This document shows, piece by piece, positions 27,209-36,240 of a stretch of DNA of 64,000 bases. The stretch is from NCBI RefSeq assembly GCF_001549985.1, contig NZ_LROZ01000003.1, positions 62,001-126,000 on the forward strand. The letters are read 5' to 3'. The notes below the pieces were generated by a model that was given only the letters and a program-made list of their open reading frames with translations, was not told the DNA's origin and did no database searches. Position 1 is the stretch's first letter. Each line of letters begins with the position of its first letter. The stretch is from Myroides odoratus. Its GTDB lineage: Bacteria; Bacteroidota; Bacteroidia; Flavobacteriales; Flavobacteriaceae. The translations under genes and the position numbers were made by a program.

Positions 27209-28387
27209 TCAGACAGGCTCACAAATTAAAAATACCTTTTGATTGGATAGGGTTGTGGTAAAGAAAATATAAGTATCTCCTCCCTCTTTAATTTTCCATT
27301 TTTTGCGTAATTCATCCACTTTAATAGGGAAATTACGCACTGTAACATTCGCTTTTTGTTGTTGTAAATATTCTTTGGCTGTAGCTTTATTATAAGGCAA
27401 ATGTTGCTTTATTTTAAAGCGTCTGCCTGAGAAGTCTACAAGTGTTTCACTTGTATACAGCTGGCTGTGCTGGTGTAATTTAGCAACGTTAAAATAAGCG
27501 CTAATTGCATTGAATTTTCCTGTTTTTAGTAAAGCACTATTGGGTTCATACAAATAAGTTTGTGGTTCCGAATAAGTAGCTACAGCATCATCTGATAAAT
27601 CTAAAATGGTGATTTGAGGCTCCTTTTTAGTTAGATTTACTGCTGTTAAAACGATGCTCCCTACATATTTTTTTTCAATAATCCACAACAATTCTTTTAC
27701 CTCATTGTGCAAGGCAACAATGTGAATGGCTTTGACATGTTTCAATTCAGAAAGTCCCGCTTGAATATCTAATAAAGGTGAAGTTTTTACTAAAACCGTT
27801 GCTGTATGTTGGAAAAGTAAATCCAGCTGTTCAACAATATTAGGTGTACAATCACTGAGGAAAAATACTTTCTCTTTATTTTGATTTCTTCGTGCTGGAT
27901 CCAAATAAATATAGTCAAATTGTCGATCACTTTTGGCTAGATAGTCCAAACTATCTCCTGCTATGCAAGTGATATTGGTCTGTTGAAGTTGCTGATAGTT
28001 ATGTTGAACAACAGCACTTAATTCAGGTTGTATTTCACAATGGGTGACTTGTTTGATGCGTTGAGCAAAATAGTAACAATCAATGCCAAATCCACCTGTT
28101 AAATCAATTAGCGTATTGCCTTCCACCAAAGAAGCTTTATAGGCAGCACATTCTTCTGAAGACGTTTGCTCAATGGATAATTTGGGTGGAAAGACAATGC
28201 AATCGGTGGAATACCACTTAGACAACTTGTTTTTAGACTTTTGTTTACTCTCAATCTGCGTTAATAAATCAGACATGGGAATAGCTGGAAATGGACTTTT
28301 TTTGAATGCCAAATCCGTTAAAGTAGCTTGACTGTGCTCTTTAAGATAGGCTTGAACTTCGGGTTGAACGATAAGATGAATATCCAC
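27209..28387 (-). CDS. SAM methyltransferase with THUMP-like C-terminal domain
   Basis: A 392-residue protein with a GTG start directly abutting the preceding stop. The central class I methyltransferase domain has motif I (LIDLTGGFGIDCYYFAQ) and a YIYLDPARR motif IV. The C-terminal part (about 320-392: FSGRRFKIKQHLPY, RNFPIKVDELRKKWKIKEGG) is the THUMP-like plus ferredoxin-like region known from Porphyromonas PG_1098-type proteins. Likely an RNA methyltransferase by family resemblance; the substrate is not established. Last gene of the tsaD-rsmE-AI-2E operon. Confidence 0.85.
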   Translation of the reverse strand: MDIHLIVQPEVQAYLKEHSQATLTDLAFKKSPFPAIPMSDLLTQIESKQKSKNKLSKWYSTDCIVFPPKLSIEQTSSEECAAYKASLVEGNTLIDLTGGFGIDCYYFAQRIKQVTHCEIQPELSAVVQHNYQQLQQTNITCIAGDSLDYLAKSDRQFDYIYLDPARRNQNKEKVFFLSDCTPNIVEQLDLLFQHTATVLVKTSPLLDIQAGLSELKHVKAIHIVALHNEVKELLWIIEKKYVGSIVLTAVNLTKKEPQITILDLSDDAVATYSEPQTYLYEPNSALLKTGKFNAISAYFNVAKLHQHSQLYTSETLVDFSGRRFKIKQHLPYNKATAKEYLQQQKANVTVRNFPIKVDELRKKWKIKEGGDTYIFFTTTLSNQKVFLICEPV

Positions 28388-29479
28388 TTATAATTTTTTG
28401 GTGAGTACTTGAATAAATCGAACATTTGGAAAAAATTCTTTACCAATCACTTTTAAGCAAGTGTACAAAGGAACAGCAGCAATCATACCAAAAATTCCAC
28501 TAAACATACCACTAGCTAAGATGACAACAAAAATTTCCAGCGGATGTGATTTCACACTATTGGAGAAAATCAAGGGCTGATTCACCACATTGTCAATCAA
28601 TTGAACGATTAAAAATCCAATCATTACAGATAGCGCTTTCGGTAAGGTAACTGCAATAAAATCATCGCCTATGTAGGTTAACATGGTAAATACAACAGCT
28701 AAAATATTTCCAATTAGAGGTCCGATATAAGGAATAATATTGAGGATGGCACATAAAAAAGCAATGGTAGCCGCCCCTTTTACGCCAAAAATTAACAGGA
28801 CCGTAAGGCAGAGAAGATAGATGACAAACATCTGTACACAAAGCCCTAGGAAATAACGTGAAAGTAAGTTGTTAATCTTGTTGATGGAGTTTAAAACCTT
28901 GTTTTCGTGTTTTTTAGAAAATAATTTTTTAAACTGATATTCTAAAACGACTTGATCTTTTAGGAAGAAAAAAGCAATAAAAAGAACAGAGAATAAACCA
29001 ATACCAATATCGCTCAACATGCTGATGAGGGTATTGAGTAAATTAGGTACAAAATCGAGATTGAACTGCGATTTTAAGTGAGATTCTTCTACAATTTTGT
29101 CTAAACTGATTCCTTTGGCATCGAGATAAATGTCTATTTTTTGAATTAACCCATTAAAATCCTCTTGTAAATGCGCCGTATTTAATACCGATAAATTTTG
29201 TGCTTGTGTGGTAAATAAAGGTACAAACATAAAAGAAAACCCAATAAAAACGGCTATAAAGAAGCCCATCGTGATACTGATGGCAAACATTTTTTTTAGC
29301 TTACATTTTTTGTAGAGAAAATCAACTAAAGGCTTGCCTATTAAGGCTAAGACAAAAGCTAAGGCGATATAAATGAACAAGGTGCGAATTTGGTACAACA
29401 ATCCCACGCTTAACGCAATTCCACTTAAAATAAGAACTGCGCGAATAATCCCTTGGGAAATTTCTTTGGATTTTAACAT
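28388..29479 (-). CDS. AI-2E family membrane transporter
   Basis: A 363-residue membrane protein with about eight hydrophobic segments. It has the conserved family blocks LALIGKPLVDFLYKK near the N-terminus and AILNIIPYIGPLIGNILAVV plus QLIDNVVNQPLIF in the second half. Family members export AI-2-like signals or act as Na+/H+ antiporters; the function here is unknown. Third gene of the minus-strand operon, 8 bp after rsmE and abutting the methyltransferase gene. Confidence 0.9.
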   Translation of the reverse strand: MLKSKEISQGIIRAVLILSGIALSVGLLYQIRTLFIYIALAFVLALIGKPLVDFLYKKCKLKKMFAISITMGFFIAVFIGFSFMFVPLFTTQAQNLSVLNTAHLQEDFNGLIQKIDIYLDAKGISLDKIVEESHLKSQFNLDFVPNLLNTLISMLSDIGIGLFSVLFIAFFFLKDQVVLEYQFKKLFSKKHENKVLNSINKINNLLSRYFLGLCVQMFVIYLLCLTVLLIFGVKGAATIAFLCAILNIIPYIGPLIGNILAVVFTMLTYIGDDFIAVTLPKALSVMIGFLIVQLIDNVVNQPLIFSNSVKSHPLEIFVVILASGMFSGIFGMIAAVPLYTCLKVIGKEFFPNVRFIQVLTKKL

Positions 29480-29487
29480 GCAATGAT

Positions 29488-30195
29488 TTATTCGTTAGCA
29501 AAGACAAAACTATGACAAGCAACAAGAGCAGCTGTTTCTGTTCTCAATCTTGTATGTCCTAAAGATACAGGTTTAAAACCTTTTTCTAAAGCTATTTTAA
29601 TTTCAACAGGAGAAAAATCTCCTTCAGGTCCAACCAATAAGAGATAATTTTCTTGAGGTTGAATGCTGTTTTTTAGGAGTTGCTTTGTTTGGTCATCTTC
29701 ACAATGTGCAATATATAAAGCGCCCTGATGGTTTTGTTTTAAAAATTCTTTTAAGGTAATCGGTTCGTTTAATTGAGGCGCATACAGTTGAAGGGATTGC
29801 TTCATAGCCGATTGAATAATTTTTTCAAATCGCTCTGTTTTGACTACTTTTCGTTCCGAATGATCACAAATAATAGGGGTAATTTCGTGAATACCAATTT
29901 CAGTTGCTTTTTCAAGAAACCACTCATAACGCTCGTTCATTTTAGTAGGTGCAACAGCCAAATGCAAGCGAAAAGGCGTCTGTTCTTTATCGGTATAGCC
30001 AACAATATCAGTGAGACAACTGCGATCGGAGGCCAATGAAATTCTAGTTTCAAATAGCGTTCCACGACCATTGGTCACGAAGAGAATATCCCCTTCTTTT
30101 TTGCGTAAAACGCGTATAATGTGTTTGCTTTCATCTTTGTCAAAAGTAAAAGTCGACTGTTCTTTATCAATAGAGGGAGCGTAAAATAACTGCAT
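29488..30195 (-). CDS. rsmE: 16S rRNA (uracil-1498-N3)-methyltransferase RsmE
   Basis: A 235-residue SPOUT-class enzyme. The N-terminal PUA-like domain (SKHIIRVLRKKEGDILFVTNGRG) and the trefoil-knot SAM site (LLLVGPEGDFSPVEIKIAL, SLGHTRLRTETAAL) are clear. Most RsmE proteins have GPEGGF; here it is GPEGDF. It methylates U1498 of 16S rRNA. It lies 11 bp downstream of tsaD in the same operon. Confidence 0.95.
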   Translation of the reverse strand: MQLFYAPSIDKEQSTFTFDKDESKHIIRVLRKKEGDILFVTNGRGTLFETRISLASDRSCLTDIVGYTDKEQTPFRLHLAVAPTKMNERYEWFLEKATEIGIHEITPIICDHSERKVVKTERFEKIIQSAMKQSLQLYAPQLNEPITLKEFLKQNHQGALYIAHCEDDQTKQLLKNSIQPQENYLLLVGPEGDFSPVEIKIALEKGFKPVSLGHTRLRTETAALVACHSFVFANE

Positions 30196-30206
30196 AATGT
30201 AAAACC

Positions 30207-31229
30207 TTAAAATTCAATTCTAGCTTTGGATACAACAGAAGAATCTGCAAAGAGAGATTCTCTATAACGATAGTATCCTACAATACCAATCATCGCTGCA
30301 TTGTCCGTTGTATATTCAAATTTGGGAATATACGTTTTCCACTTGTATTTTTTTTCCGCTTCTTGTAAGGTTGCACGTATACCTGAATTAGCTGAGACAC
30401 CACCGCCAATAGCAATTTGCGTAATGCCCGTTAGTTCAACTGCTAACTTGAGTTTATCCATCAAAATTTTGATAATTGTGTGTTGAATCGAAGCACAAAT
30501 ATCAGCTTTGTTTTCTTCTATAAAATTGGGGTTTTCAGCTACTTGTTTCTGAATAAAATACAAGAACTGTGTTTTTAAACCACTAAAACTAAAGTTTAAT
30601 CCCTCCACTTTTGGTTTGGTAAAAGAATACGCTTTAGGGTTACCTTCTTTGGCATATTTGTCAATCAAAGGCCCACCAGGATAAGGAAAACCTAGAATTT
30701 TAGCTGATTTGTCAAAGGCTTCACCCACCGCATCATCTGTCGTTTCTCCCAATACTTTTAAATCAAAGAAACTATTCACTTGTACAATTTGAGTATGTCC
30801 ACCTGAAATTGTCAAAGCTAGAAAAGGGAACGTAGGTTGATCATATCCACTTTCTTCTATAAAATGACAAAGAATATGGGCATGCATGTGATTCACTGCA
30901 ATCAAGGGAATATCCAAAGCCAAAGCCAACGATTTAGCAAATGATCCGCCAACTAAAAGCGAACCCATTAATCCAGGACCTTGTGTAAAGGCAATTCCCT
31001 GTAATTCTTCTTTCGTAATTCCCGCTTTCTTTAAGGCGATATCAACAACCGGTACGATGTTTTGTTGGTGTGCTCTTGAAGCTAATTCTGGAACAACACC
31101 ACCGTATTCTTCGTGTATCTCTTGACGAGCCACTACGTTAGACAATACTTTGTTATCAGCTAAAACTGCAGCAGCCGTATCATCACAAGAACTTTCAATC
31201 GCTAATATATAGGTGGGTTTTGTGGACAT
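30207..31229 (-). CDS. tsaD: tRNA t6A37 threonylcarbamoyltransferase TsaD
   Basis: A 340-residue protein of ASKHA fold. The N-terminus is ILAIESSCDDTAAAV. The metal ligands are in VNHMHAHILCH and the C-terminal ATP site is QIAIGGGVSANSGIR followed by YTTDNAAMIG. Length and motifs are standard for TsaD, which transfers the threonylcarbamoyl group to A37 of ANN-decoding tRNAs. It leads the operon and is divergent from tamB, an arrangement common in Bacteroidota. Confidence 0.96.
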   Translation of the reverse strand: MSTKPTYILAIESSCDDTAAAVLADNKVLSNVVARQEIHEEYGGVVPELASRAHQQNIVPVVDIALKKAGITKEELQGIAFTQGPGLMGSLLVGGSFAKSLALALDIPLIAVNHMHAHILCHFIEESGYDQPTFPFLALTISGGHTQIVQVNSFFDLKVLGETTDDAVGEAFDKSAKILGFPYPGGPLIDKYAKEGNPKAYSFTKPKVEGLNFSFSGLKTQFLYFIQKQVAENPNFIEENKADICASIQHTIIKILMDKLKLAVELTGITQIAIGGGVSANSGIRATLQEAEKKYKWKTYIPKFEYTTDNAAMIGIVGYYRYRESLFADSSVVSKARIEF

Positions 31230-31298
31230 GTATAATTTAATTTAATGCTAATTTATATCTTCTTTTTTTAGTCAATCACTCCTAAAAATTAATTAAAT

Positions 31299-34200
31299 TT
31301 GTTGATTGTACGTAGGTATTTAAAAAAAGGAGATTTTAGGGGCAAATTTAAAACATTAATAGTTATCAAAAAATTTAAAAAAATAGTTTTTCGCCTGCTT
31401 TTGGCTCTGTTCTGCTTGCTGATTTTAGCAGTGGGATCCATGATGTTGCCAATTGTGCAAAGCTATTTAGCACGCTATGTAACGGAAAAAGTGAATGAAA
31501 AATTCGGTACGGATTTTTACATTGACCGTTTATCTATTGATGTTTTTGGAGTGATTCACCTTAAGGGGGTGGAAGCAAGAGACAACCACGAAAATATATT
31601 AATCGGAATTGATCATCTTCAAACGCGTTTGGCTGACCTAAATGCTTTGCAACAAGGAAAGGTGTATTTGGGAACAACCCGAATCAATGGCTTGTACATG
31701 AATATTCACAAGTATGAAGGAGCAGAGCTAACGAATTTAGATGAACTTATTGCTGTTTTTGATGATGGACAACCCGGGGAAGGGAAGTTCCGATTGAAAG
31801 CTTCTCGCATATTTATTAAAAATTCACAGTTAATTATTTCAGACGACAATACGAAAGTAAAAGTGGCGGTTGATTTCAGAAAGCTGCAAGGTCAAGTGGA
31901 TAACTTTTTAATCAAAGGACCTGAAATATATGGAACTGTGAAAAACGTAAGCTTCCTCGATCATTGGGGAATGAACATACAAAACTTAACCGCAGATTTT
32001 TCCCATACCAAAACAAGTATTGGACTAAAAGATATGAAATTAGTCACGGATCAATCGGATATTGAAGGAAACTTGAAATTGACGTTTGAACCTGGCGATA
32101 TGAAGTATTTTGTCGATAAGGTGAAGTGGGATTTTGAGATTAAAAAGGCCAAATTAAATTCTTCAGATATCAATGTATTCGCCCATGAGTTTGCTTCCAA
32201 TAAAGAAGTATTCTTCAAAGGATACATGAAGGGGGTGATGAATGATTTTGTCTTAGAAGGAGCTAATTTGGTGGATGAAAACAATTCACAGATTATTGGA
32301 AAATTTGCCTTCCGCAATGTATTTGATGATCATAAACCCTTTTGGATGCGTGCCGATTTATCGCGTTTGCAAACCACACGCTATAATTTAGTTGCCTTAA
32401 TGCCAGATTTATTAGGCAAATCTTTGCCTGAGGAACTGGATGGCTTGGGATTAGTCAATATCGTAGGAGGTATTGAATTAACGAAGAGAACCTTAGATAC
32501 CGATATTGAATTAGTAACCTCTATCGGAAAAGGGAATGCCAAAATTGCCATTCAACAATTGAATGATCCGGATCACGCTACATACAAAGGAAATATTAAA
32601 TTGGATCACTTTGATTTAGGGCATTTTATCCACAATGAACAATTTGGATTAACGTCTTTTGATTTATATGTAGATGGACATGGGTTTAATCAAAAGTCGC
32701 TGAATACTTCTGTAAAAGGGGATGTATTCTCTTTTGTTTTTGGTAAGTATAAATACACCCAATTGGCAGTGGATGGTTTAATGAAAATGCCATACTATCG
32801 TGGATTATTACACAGTGCAGATCCAAATGTAAAACTTGATTTTAACGGAACGATTGATTTAAGTACCAAAGAGAAGAATTACGATTTTGTTGCGCAGATT
32901 GATTATGCGGATTTATATGCTTTAGGTTTCGTCAACGATACGTTATCTAAGTTTACAGGTGATTTTGAATTTAAAGCCAAAGGGAATAATATTGAGGATT
33001 TAGAAGGTGTCTTTAAAGTAAATAATGCAATTTATGACAATAGTAAAGATCATTATGTTTTTGAAGAATTTTCTATTGAATCTAGTTTTACGGAAGGTGG
33101 GGAGCGTTTGTTGAAGTTAAATTCCAAAGAAGCAATCCAAGGATACATCAAAGGAAAATTCTTATTTGGAGAGTCTAAGATGTTGTTTACGAATGCATTG
33201 GGTAGTTTGTATACCAATTACTCTCCGTATAAAACAAAAAAAGGACAATACGTTGATTTTGATATTACCGTACACAATCGTTTGATTGAAGTTTTCTTGC
33301 CTCAATTAACCTTAAATGAGCGCACGCACGTGGATGGAGAAATTGACAGTGATGAGAATTTATTCAAGCTAAATTTTGATTCACCAAGTATTGCCGTGAG
33401 TGGTGTGGAATTTTTCAATATCTTATTGAATGTCAATAATTCCAACCCCATTTATAATACATATGTTTCCATTGATAGTGTACATACTAATTTCTACGAT
33501 ATTTCTGATTTTAACTTACTGAATTTAACGCATAATGATACGTTATTTGTGCGTTCAGAATTCAAAGGAGGTAAAAATCTAAAAGATAAATACGAGTTGA
33601 ACTTGTATCACACCATTAACGAGGAGAAACTCTCTGTAGTGGGATTCAAGAAGTCAGACGTGTTCTTCAAGGATTTCCAATGGAGCATCAACGAGAATAA
33701 CGACAAAGCCAATAAGTTGGTGTTCAATAAAAAATTGATGGACTTTACCATTGATTCTCTTGCTATTTCACACAACAAGCAAATGGTGAATTTAAGCGGA
33801 GTAATGCGAGATTCAACGTACAAAAAATTGAATTTGTCTTTCGGAAATGTAGATTTGAATAAGATTACCCCTGATATTGAAAATCTGTCGTTTGGTGGTA
33901 AAATTGATGGAGATGTGAATTTCTCTCAAATGAAGGATGTGTATCATCCCCAGGCGAATATTGTCATTGATTCATTGCTGATTAATAAAATATACTTGGG
34001 AGATATGTTCTTCAAAGTGGATGGAGATAAGAGATTAGAGAAGTTTACCGTTCATTCTAGTTTAATGGATGATGAGGAAAAGGAGCGGTTTTATTTGAAT
34101 GGAGACGTCGATGTGATCAATAAACAAACCCATTTCAATTTAGAGTCTGGGTTAACGGATTTCCCATTGAGTACGATTGCACCATTTTTAAGTAGTGTGG

Positions 34201-35852
34201 CTAGTGATATGACGGGAACTGCTTTTGGTAAGATCTCCTTCTTGGGAACAGCGAAAAATCCAGATGTAAATGGACGTTTGTACTTGAATGACACCAAATT
34301 CAAATCGAAATTTACAGGGGTGAGTTACGCGTTTGATCAAGAAACCCCATTGGATATTACGACAAAACAATTTATCCTCCGCAAGGCAGGTTTAACAGAT
34401 ACCAAATACAAGACAAGGGGATTGGTCGATGGAAATGTATCCCATAAGATGTTCAAGGATTGGGTGATGAATCTATCGCTTTCTTCTACGAATTTATTGG
34501 CTTTAGATACCCAATATGCAGAAGGAAGTTTGTACTATGGAACTGCTTATATTAATGGAAAAGCGGACATTGTAGGGCCTATTGAAATGTTGAGCATTAA
34601 TATTAATGCGACTTCGAATAAAGGAACATCAATTAAGATTCCGTTGAAGGAGGCACAAAGTACGGGCGAAAATAACTTTATCCATTTCTTGTCTCCTCAA
34701 GAAAAGAAATTGCGTTTAACAGGAAATGATTATGATCCCTATAAATACCGCAACAGTGGAATTGAATTGGATTTTGAGTTTTATGTAACCCCAGATGCAG
34801 AAATTGAAATTATTCTCGATCGAGAGTCTGGACATGCCATGCGTGGAAAAGGAGCTGGATTTATTACCATGGAAATCAATACACTTGGTAAGTTCAATAT
34901 GTGGGGGGATTTCCAGGCGTATGAAGGGGAATATAATTTTAAATATGGTGGATTGATTGACAAGAAATTTGTCGTGAAGAAATATGGAACGATTCGCTGG
35001 GATGGTAACCCAATGAATGCGATTTTAGATCTTCAAGCCATTTACCATACGGAAGCTAATCCAAGTGTAATTATTGATAATTCGATTATCAATAGAAAAG
35101 TACCTACGGATGTGGCTATCGTATTGAATGGAAGCTTAAGTAATCCAGAAGTAGATTTTGATATTAACTTTCCAACAGTGAGTTCGGTTGTAAAATCGGA
35201 ATTAGACTATAAATTGAGTGATCGCGATACACGTGAAAGACAAGCTATGGCCCTATTAGCAACAGGATCTTTCTTCTCTTCTGATAACTCTTCATCTGCT
35301 TTAGCGGGAAGTTTATTTGAACGAGCAAGTAGTATTTTTGACGACTTGTTCTCGGATGTAGATGATAAGTTTAAGGTAGGATTGAACTATGCGCAAGGAG
35401 AGCGAAATCCGTATACGCAAACTGAAGGGCGATTAGGGGTAACTTTTACCACGAAAGTGAATGATCGCATCTCTGTAAATGGAAAATTAGGAGTGCCTGT
35501 AGGTGGAGTAGAGCAATCTGTTATTGTAGGTGATGTTGAAGTGTTGTTGCGTATCAATGAAGAGGGTACACTAAATGCGCGCTTCTTTAACCGAGAGAAT
35601 GACATCAATTATATTGGAGAAGGAATCGGGTATACACAAGGGGTTGGATTATCGTATGAGGTGGATTTTGATACGTTAAAAGAGTTAATCGCAAAGTTCT
35701 TAAATCAGTCTGAGAAAAAGAAGAAGAAAAAAGAAGAAAAAGAATCTTCTAACAATAGAGCCGAAGACCTGCCAGATTCCGATTACAGTCAAGAGTTTAT
35801 TCGCTTTTATGAAACAAGACGCAAAAGCGGAAATACGCCTTCGGGGCAGTAA
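31299..35852 (+). CDS. tamB: Translocation/assembly module TamB (AsmA-like)
   Basis: About 1517 residues if the TTG at 31299 is used. There is no ATG or GTG before the signal anchor, so the start is uncertain. The natural-looking N-terminus KKFKKIVFRLLLALF begins after an ATC at 31365. A TAAATTTG -7-like box (31294-31301) would put the transcript start downstream of the TTG. One N-terminal membrane anchor is followed by a very long beta-taco repeat body. The C-terminal TamB domain (about 1090-1450) contains YEGEYNFKYGGLIDKKF and QAMALLATGSFFS. A Lys/Glu-rich tail (KKKKKEEKE) ends the protein. It probably moves phospholipids or assembles outer membrane components. Confidence 0.9.
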   Translation: MLIVRRYLKKGDFRGKFKTLIVIKKFKKIVFRLLLALFCLLILAVGSMMLPIVQSYLARYVTEKVNEKFGTDFYIDRLSIDVFGVIHLKGVEARDNHENILIGIDHLQTRLADLNALQQGKVYLGTTRINGLYMNIHKYEGAELTNLDELIAVFDDGQPGEGKFRLKASRIFIKNSQLIISDDNTKVKVAVDFRKLQGQVDNFLIKGPEIYGTVKNVSFLDHWGMNIQNLTADFSHTKTSIGLKDMKLVTDQSDIEGNLKLTFEPGDMKYFVDKVKWDFEIKKAKLNSSDINVFAHEFASNKEVFFKGYMKGVMNDFVLEGANLVDENNSQIIGKFAFRNVFDDHKPFWMRADLSRLQTTRYNLVALMPDLLGKSLPEELDGLGLVNIVGGIELTKRTLDTDIELVTSIGKGNAKIAIQQLNDPDHATYKGNIKLDHFDLGHFIHNEQFGLTSFDLYVDGHGFNQKSLNTSVKGDVFSFVFGKYKYTQLAVDGLMKMPYYRGLLHSADPNVKLDFNGTIDLSTKEKNYDFVAQIDYADLYALGFVNDTLSKFTGDFEFKAKGNNIEDLEGVFKVNNAIYDNSKDHYVFEEFSIESSFTEGGERLLKLNSKEAIQGYIKGKFLFGESKMLFTNALGSLYTNYSPYKTKKGQYVDFDITVHNRLIEVFLPQLTLNERTHVDGEIDSDENLFKLNFDSPSIAVSGVEFFNILLNVNNSNPIYNTYVSIDSVHTNFYDISDFNLLNLTHNDTLFVRSEFKGGKNLKDKYELNLYHTINEEKLSVVGFKKSDVFFKDFQWSINENNDKANKLVFNKKLMDFTIDSLAISHNKQMVNLSGVMRDSTYKKLNLSFGNVDLNKITPDIENLSFGGKIDGDVNFSQMKDVYHPQANIVIDSLLINKIYLGDMFFKVDGDKRLEKFTVHSSLMDDEEKERFYLNGDVDVINKQTHFNLESGLTDFPLSTIAPFLSSVASDMTGTAFGKISFLGTAKNPDVNGRLYLNDTKFKSKFTGVSYAFDQETPLDITTKQFILRKAGLTDTKYKTRGLVDGNVSHKMFKDWVMNLSLSSTNLLALDTQYAEGSLYYGTAYINGKADIVGPIEMLSININATSNKGTSIKIPLKEAQSTGENNFIHFLSPQEKKLRLTGNDYDPYKYRNSGIELDFEFYVTPDAEIEIILDRESGHAMRGKGAGFITMEINTLGKFNMWGDFQAYEGEYNFKYGGLIDKKFVVKKYGTIRWDGNPMNAILDLQAIYHTEANPSVIIDNSIINRKVPTDVAIVLNGSLSNPEVDFDINFPTVSSVVKSELDYKLSDRDTRERQAMALLATGSFFSSDNSSSALAGSLFERASSIFDDLFSDVDDKFKVGLNYAQGERNPYTQTEGRLGVTFTTKVNDRISVNGKLGVPVGGVEQSVIVGDVEVLLRINEEGTLNARFFNRENDINYIGEGIGYTQGVGLSYEVDFDTLKELIAKFLNQSEKKKKKKEEKESSNNRAEDLPDSDYSQEFIRFYETRRKSGNTPSGQ

Positions 35853-35945
35853 TAAAGCCAATAGAAATGCGAAGGAGTTAACTGTTTATTCCTTTCAAGA
35901 CAGTGTTCGACTTTTCAGGAAGAAATTTGACAAGCAAATAATACG

Positions 35946-35978
35946 AAACCACTAAGTTTTATTTAGTGGTTTTTTTTA
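35946..35978 (+). terminator. Terminator after tamB
   Basis: AAACCACTAA pairs with TTAGTGGTTT and is followed by a run of T. Confidence 0.85.
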
Positions 35979-36204
35979 TATAAAATACAGGGAACTGAGA
36001 GGGAAATTTCTATTACAAAAGGTTACAGTATGTCGATTTTTTAATTTTGTTTTTATTCTTGTTTTTAAGTTAATTATTTAGTGAAGAAAATATTTTTAAC
36101 TGGTATTTTGTTTTGTGTGTTTGTTTTTTTGTTAAATATGTTGTTGTTTGTGTAATTGTTTGTTTTTGGTTAATTTTTGTATAAAAAAATGTTAATAATA
36201 AAAC

Positions 36205-36212
36205 TACATTTG
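36205..36212 (+). promoter_or_regulatory. Candidate -7 box of the Rhs toxin operon
   Basis: TACATTTG matches TAnnTTTG 28 bp before the ATG at 36241. The nearest upstream TTG (36177-36179) is 25 bp away, slightly longer than usual. The strongly T-rich sequence further upstream could be an activating UP-like region. Confidence 0.4.
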
Positions 36213-36240
36213 CCGATGTATTTATGATTAACATAACAAT

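Larger units (their letters stand above)
35853..36240. other. Intergenic region between tamB and the Rhs operon
   Basis: 388 bases. It holds the tamB terminator (35946-35978), then a very T-rich stretch (36030-36190), then a candidate -7 box for the Rhs operon. No gene recognised. Confidence 0.5.
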
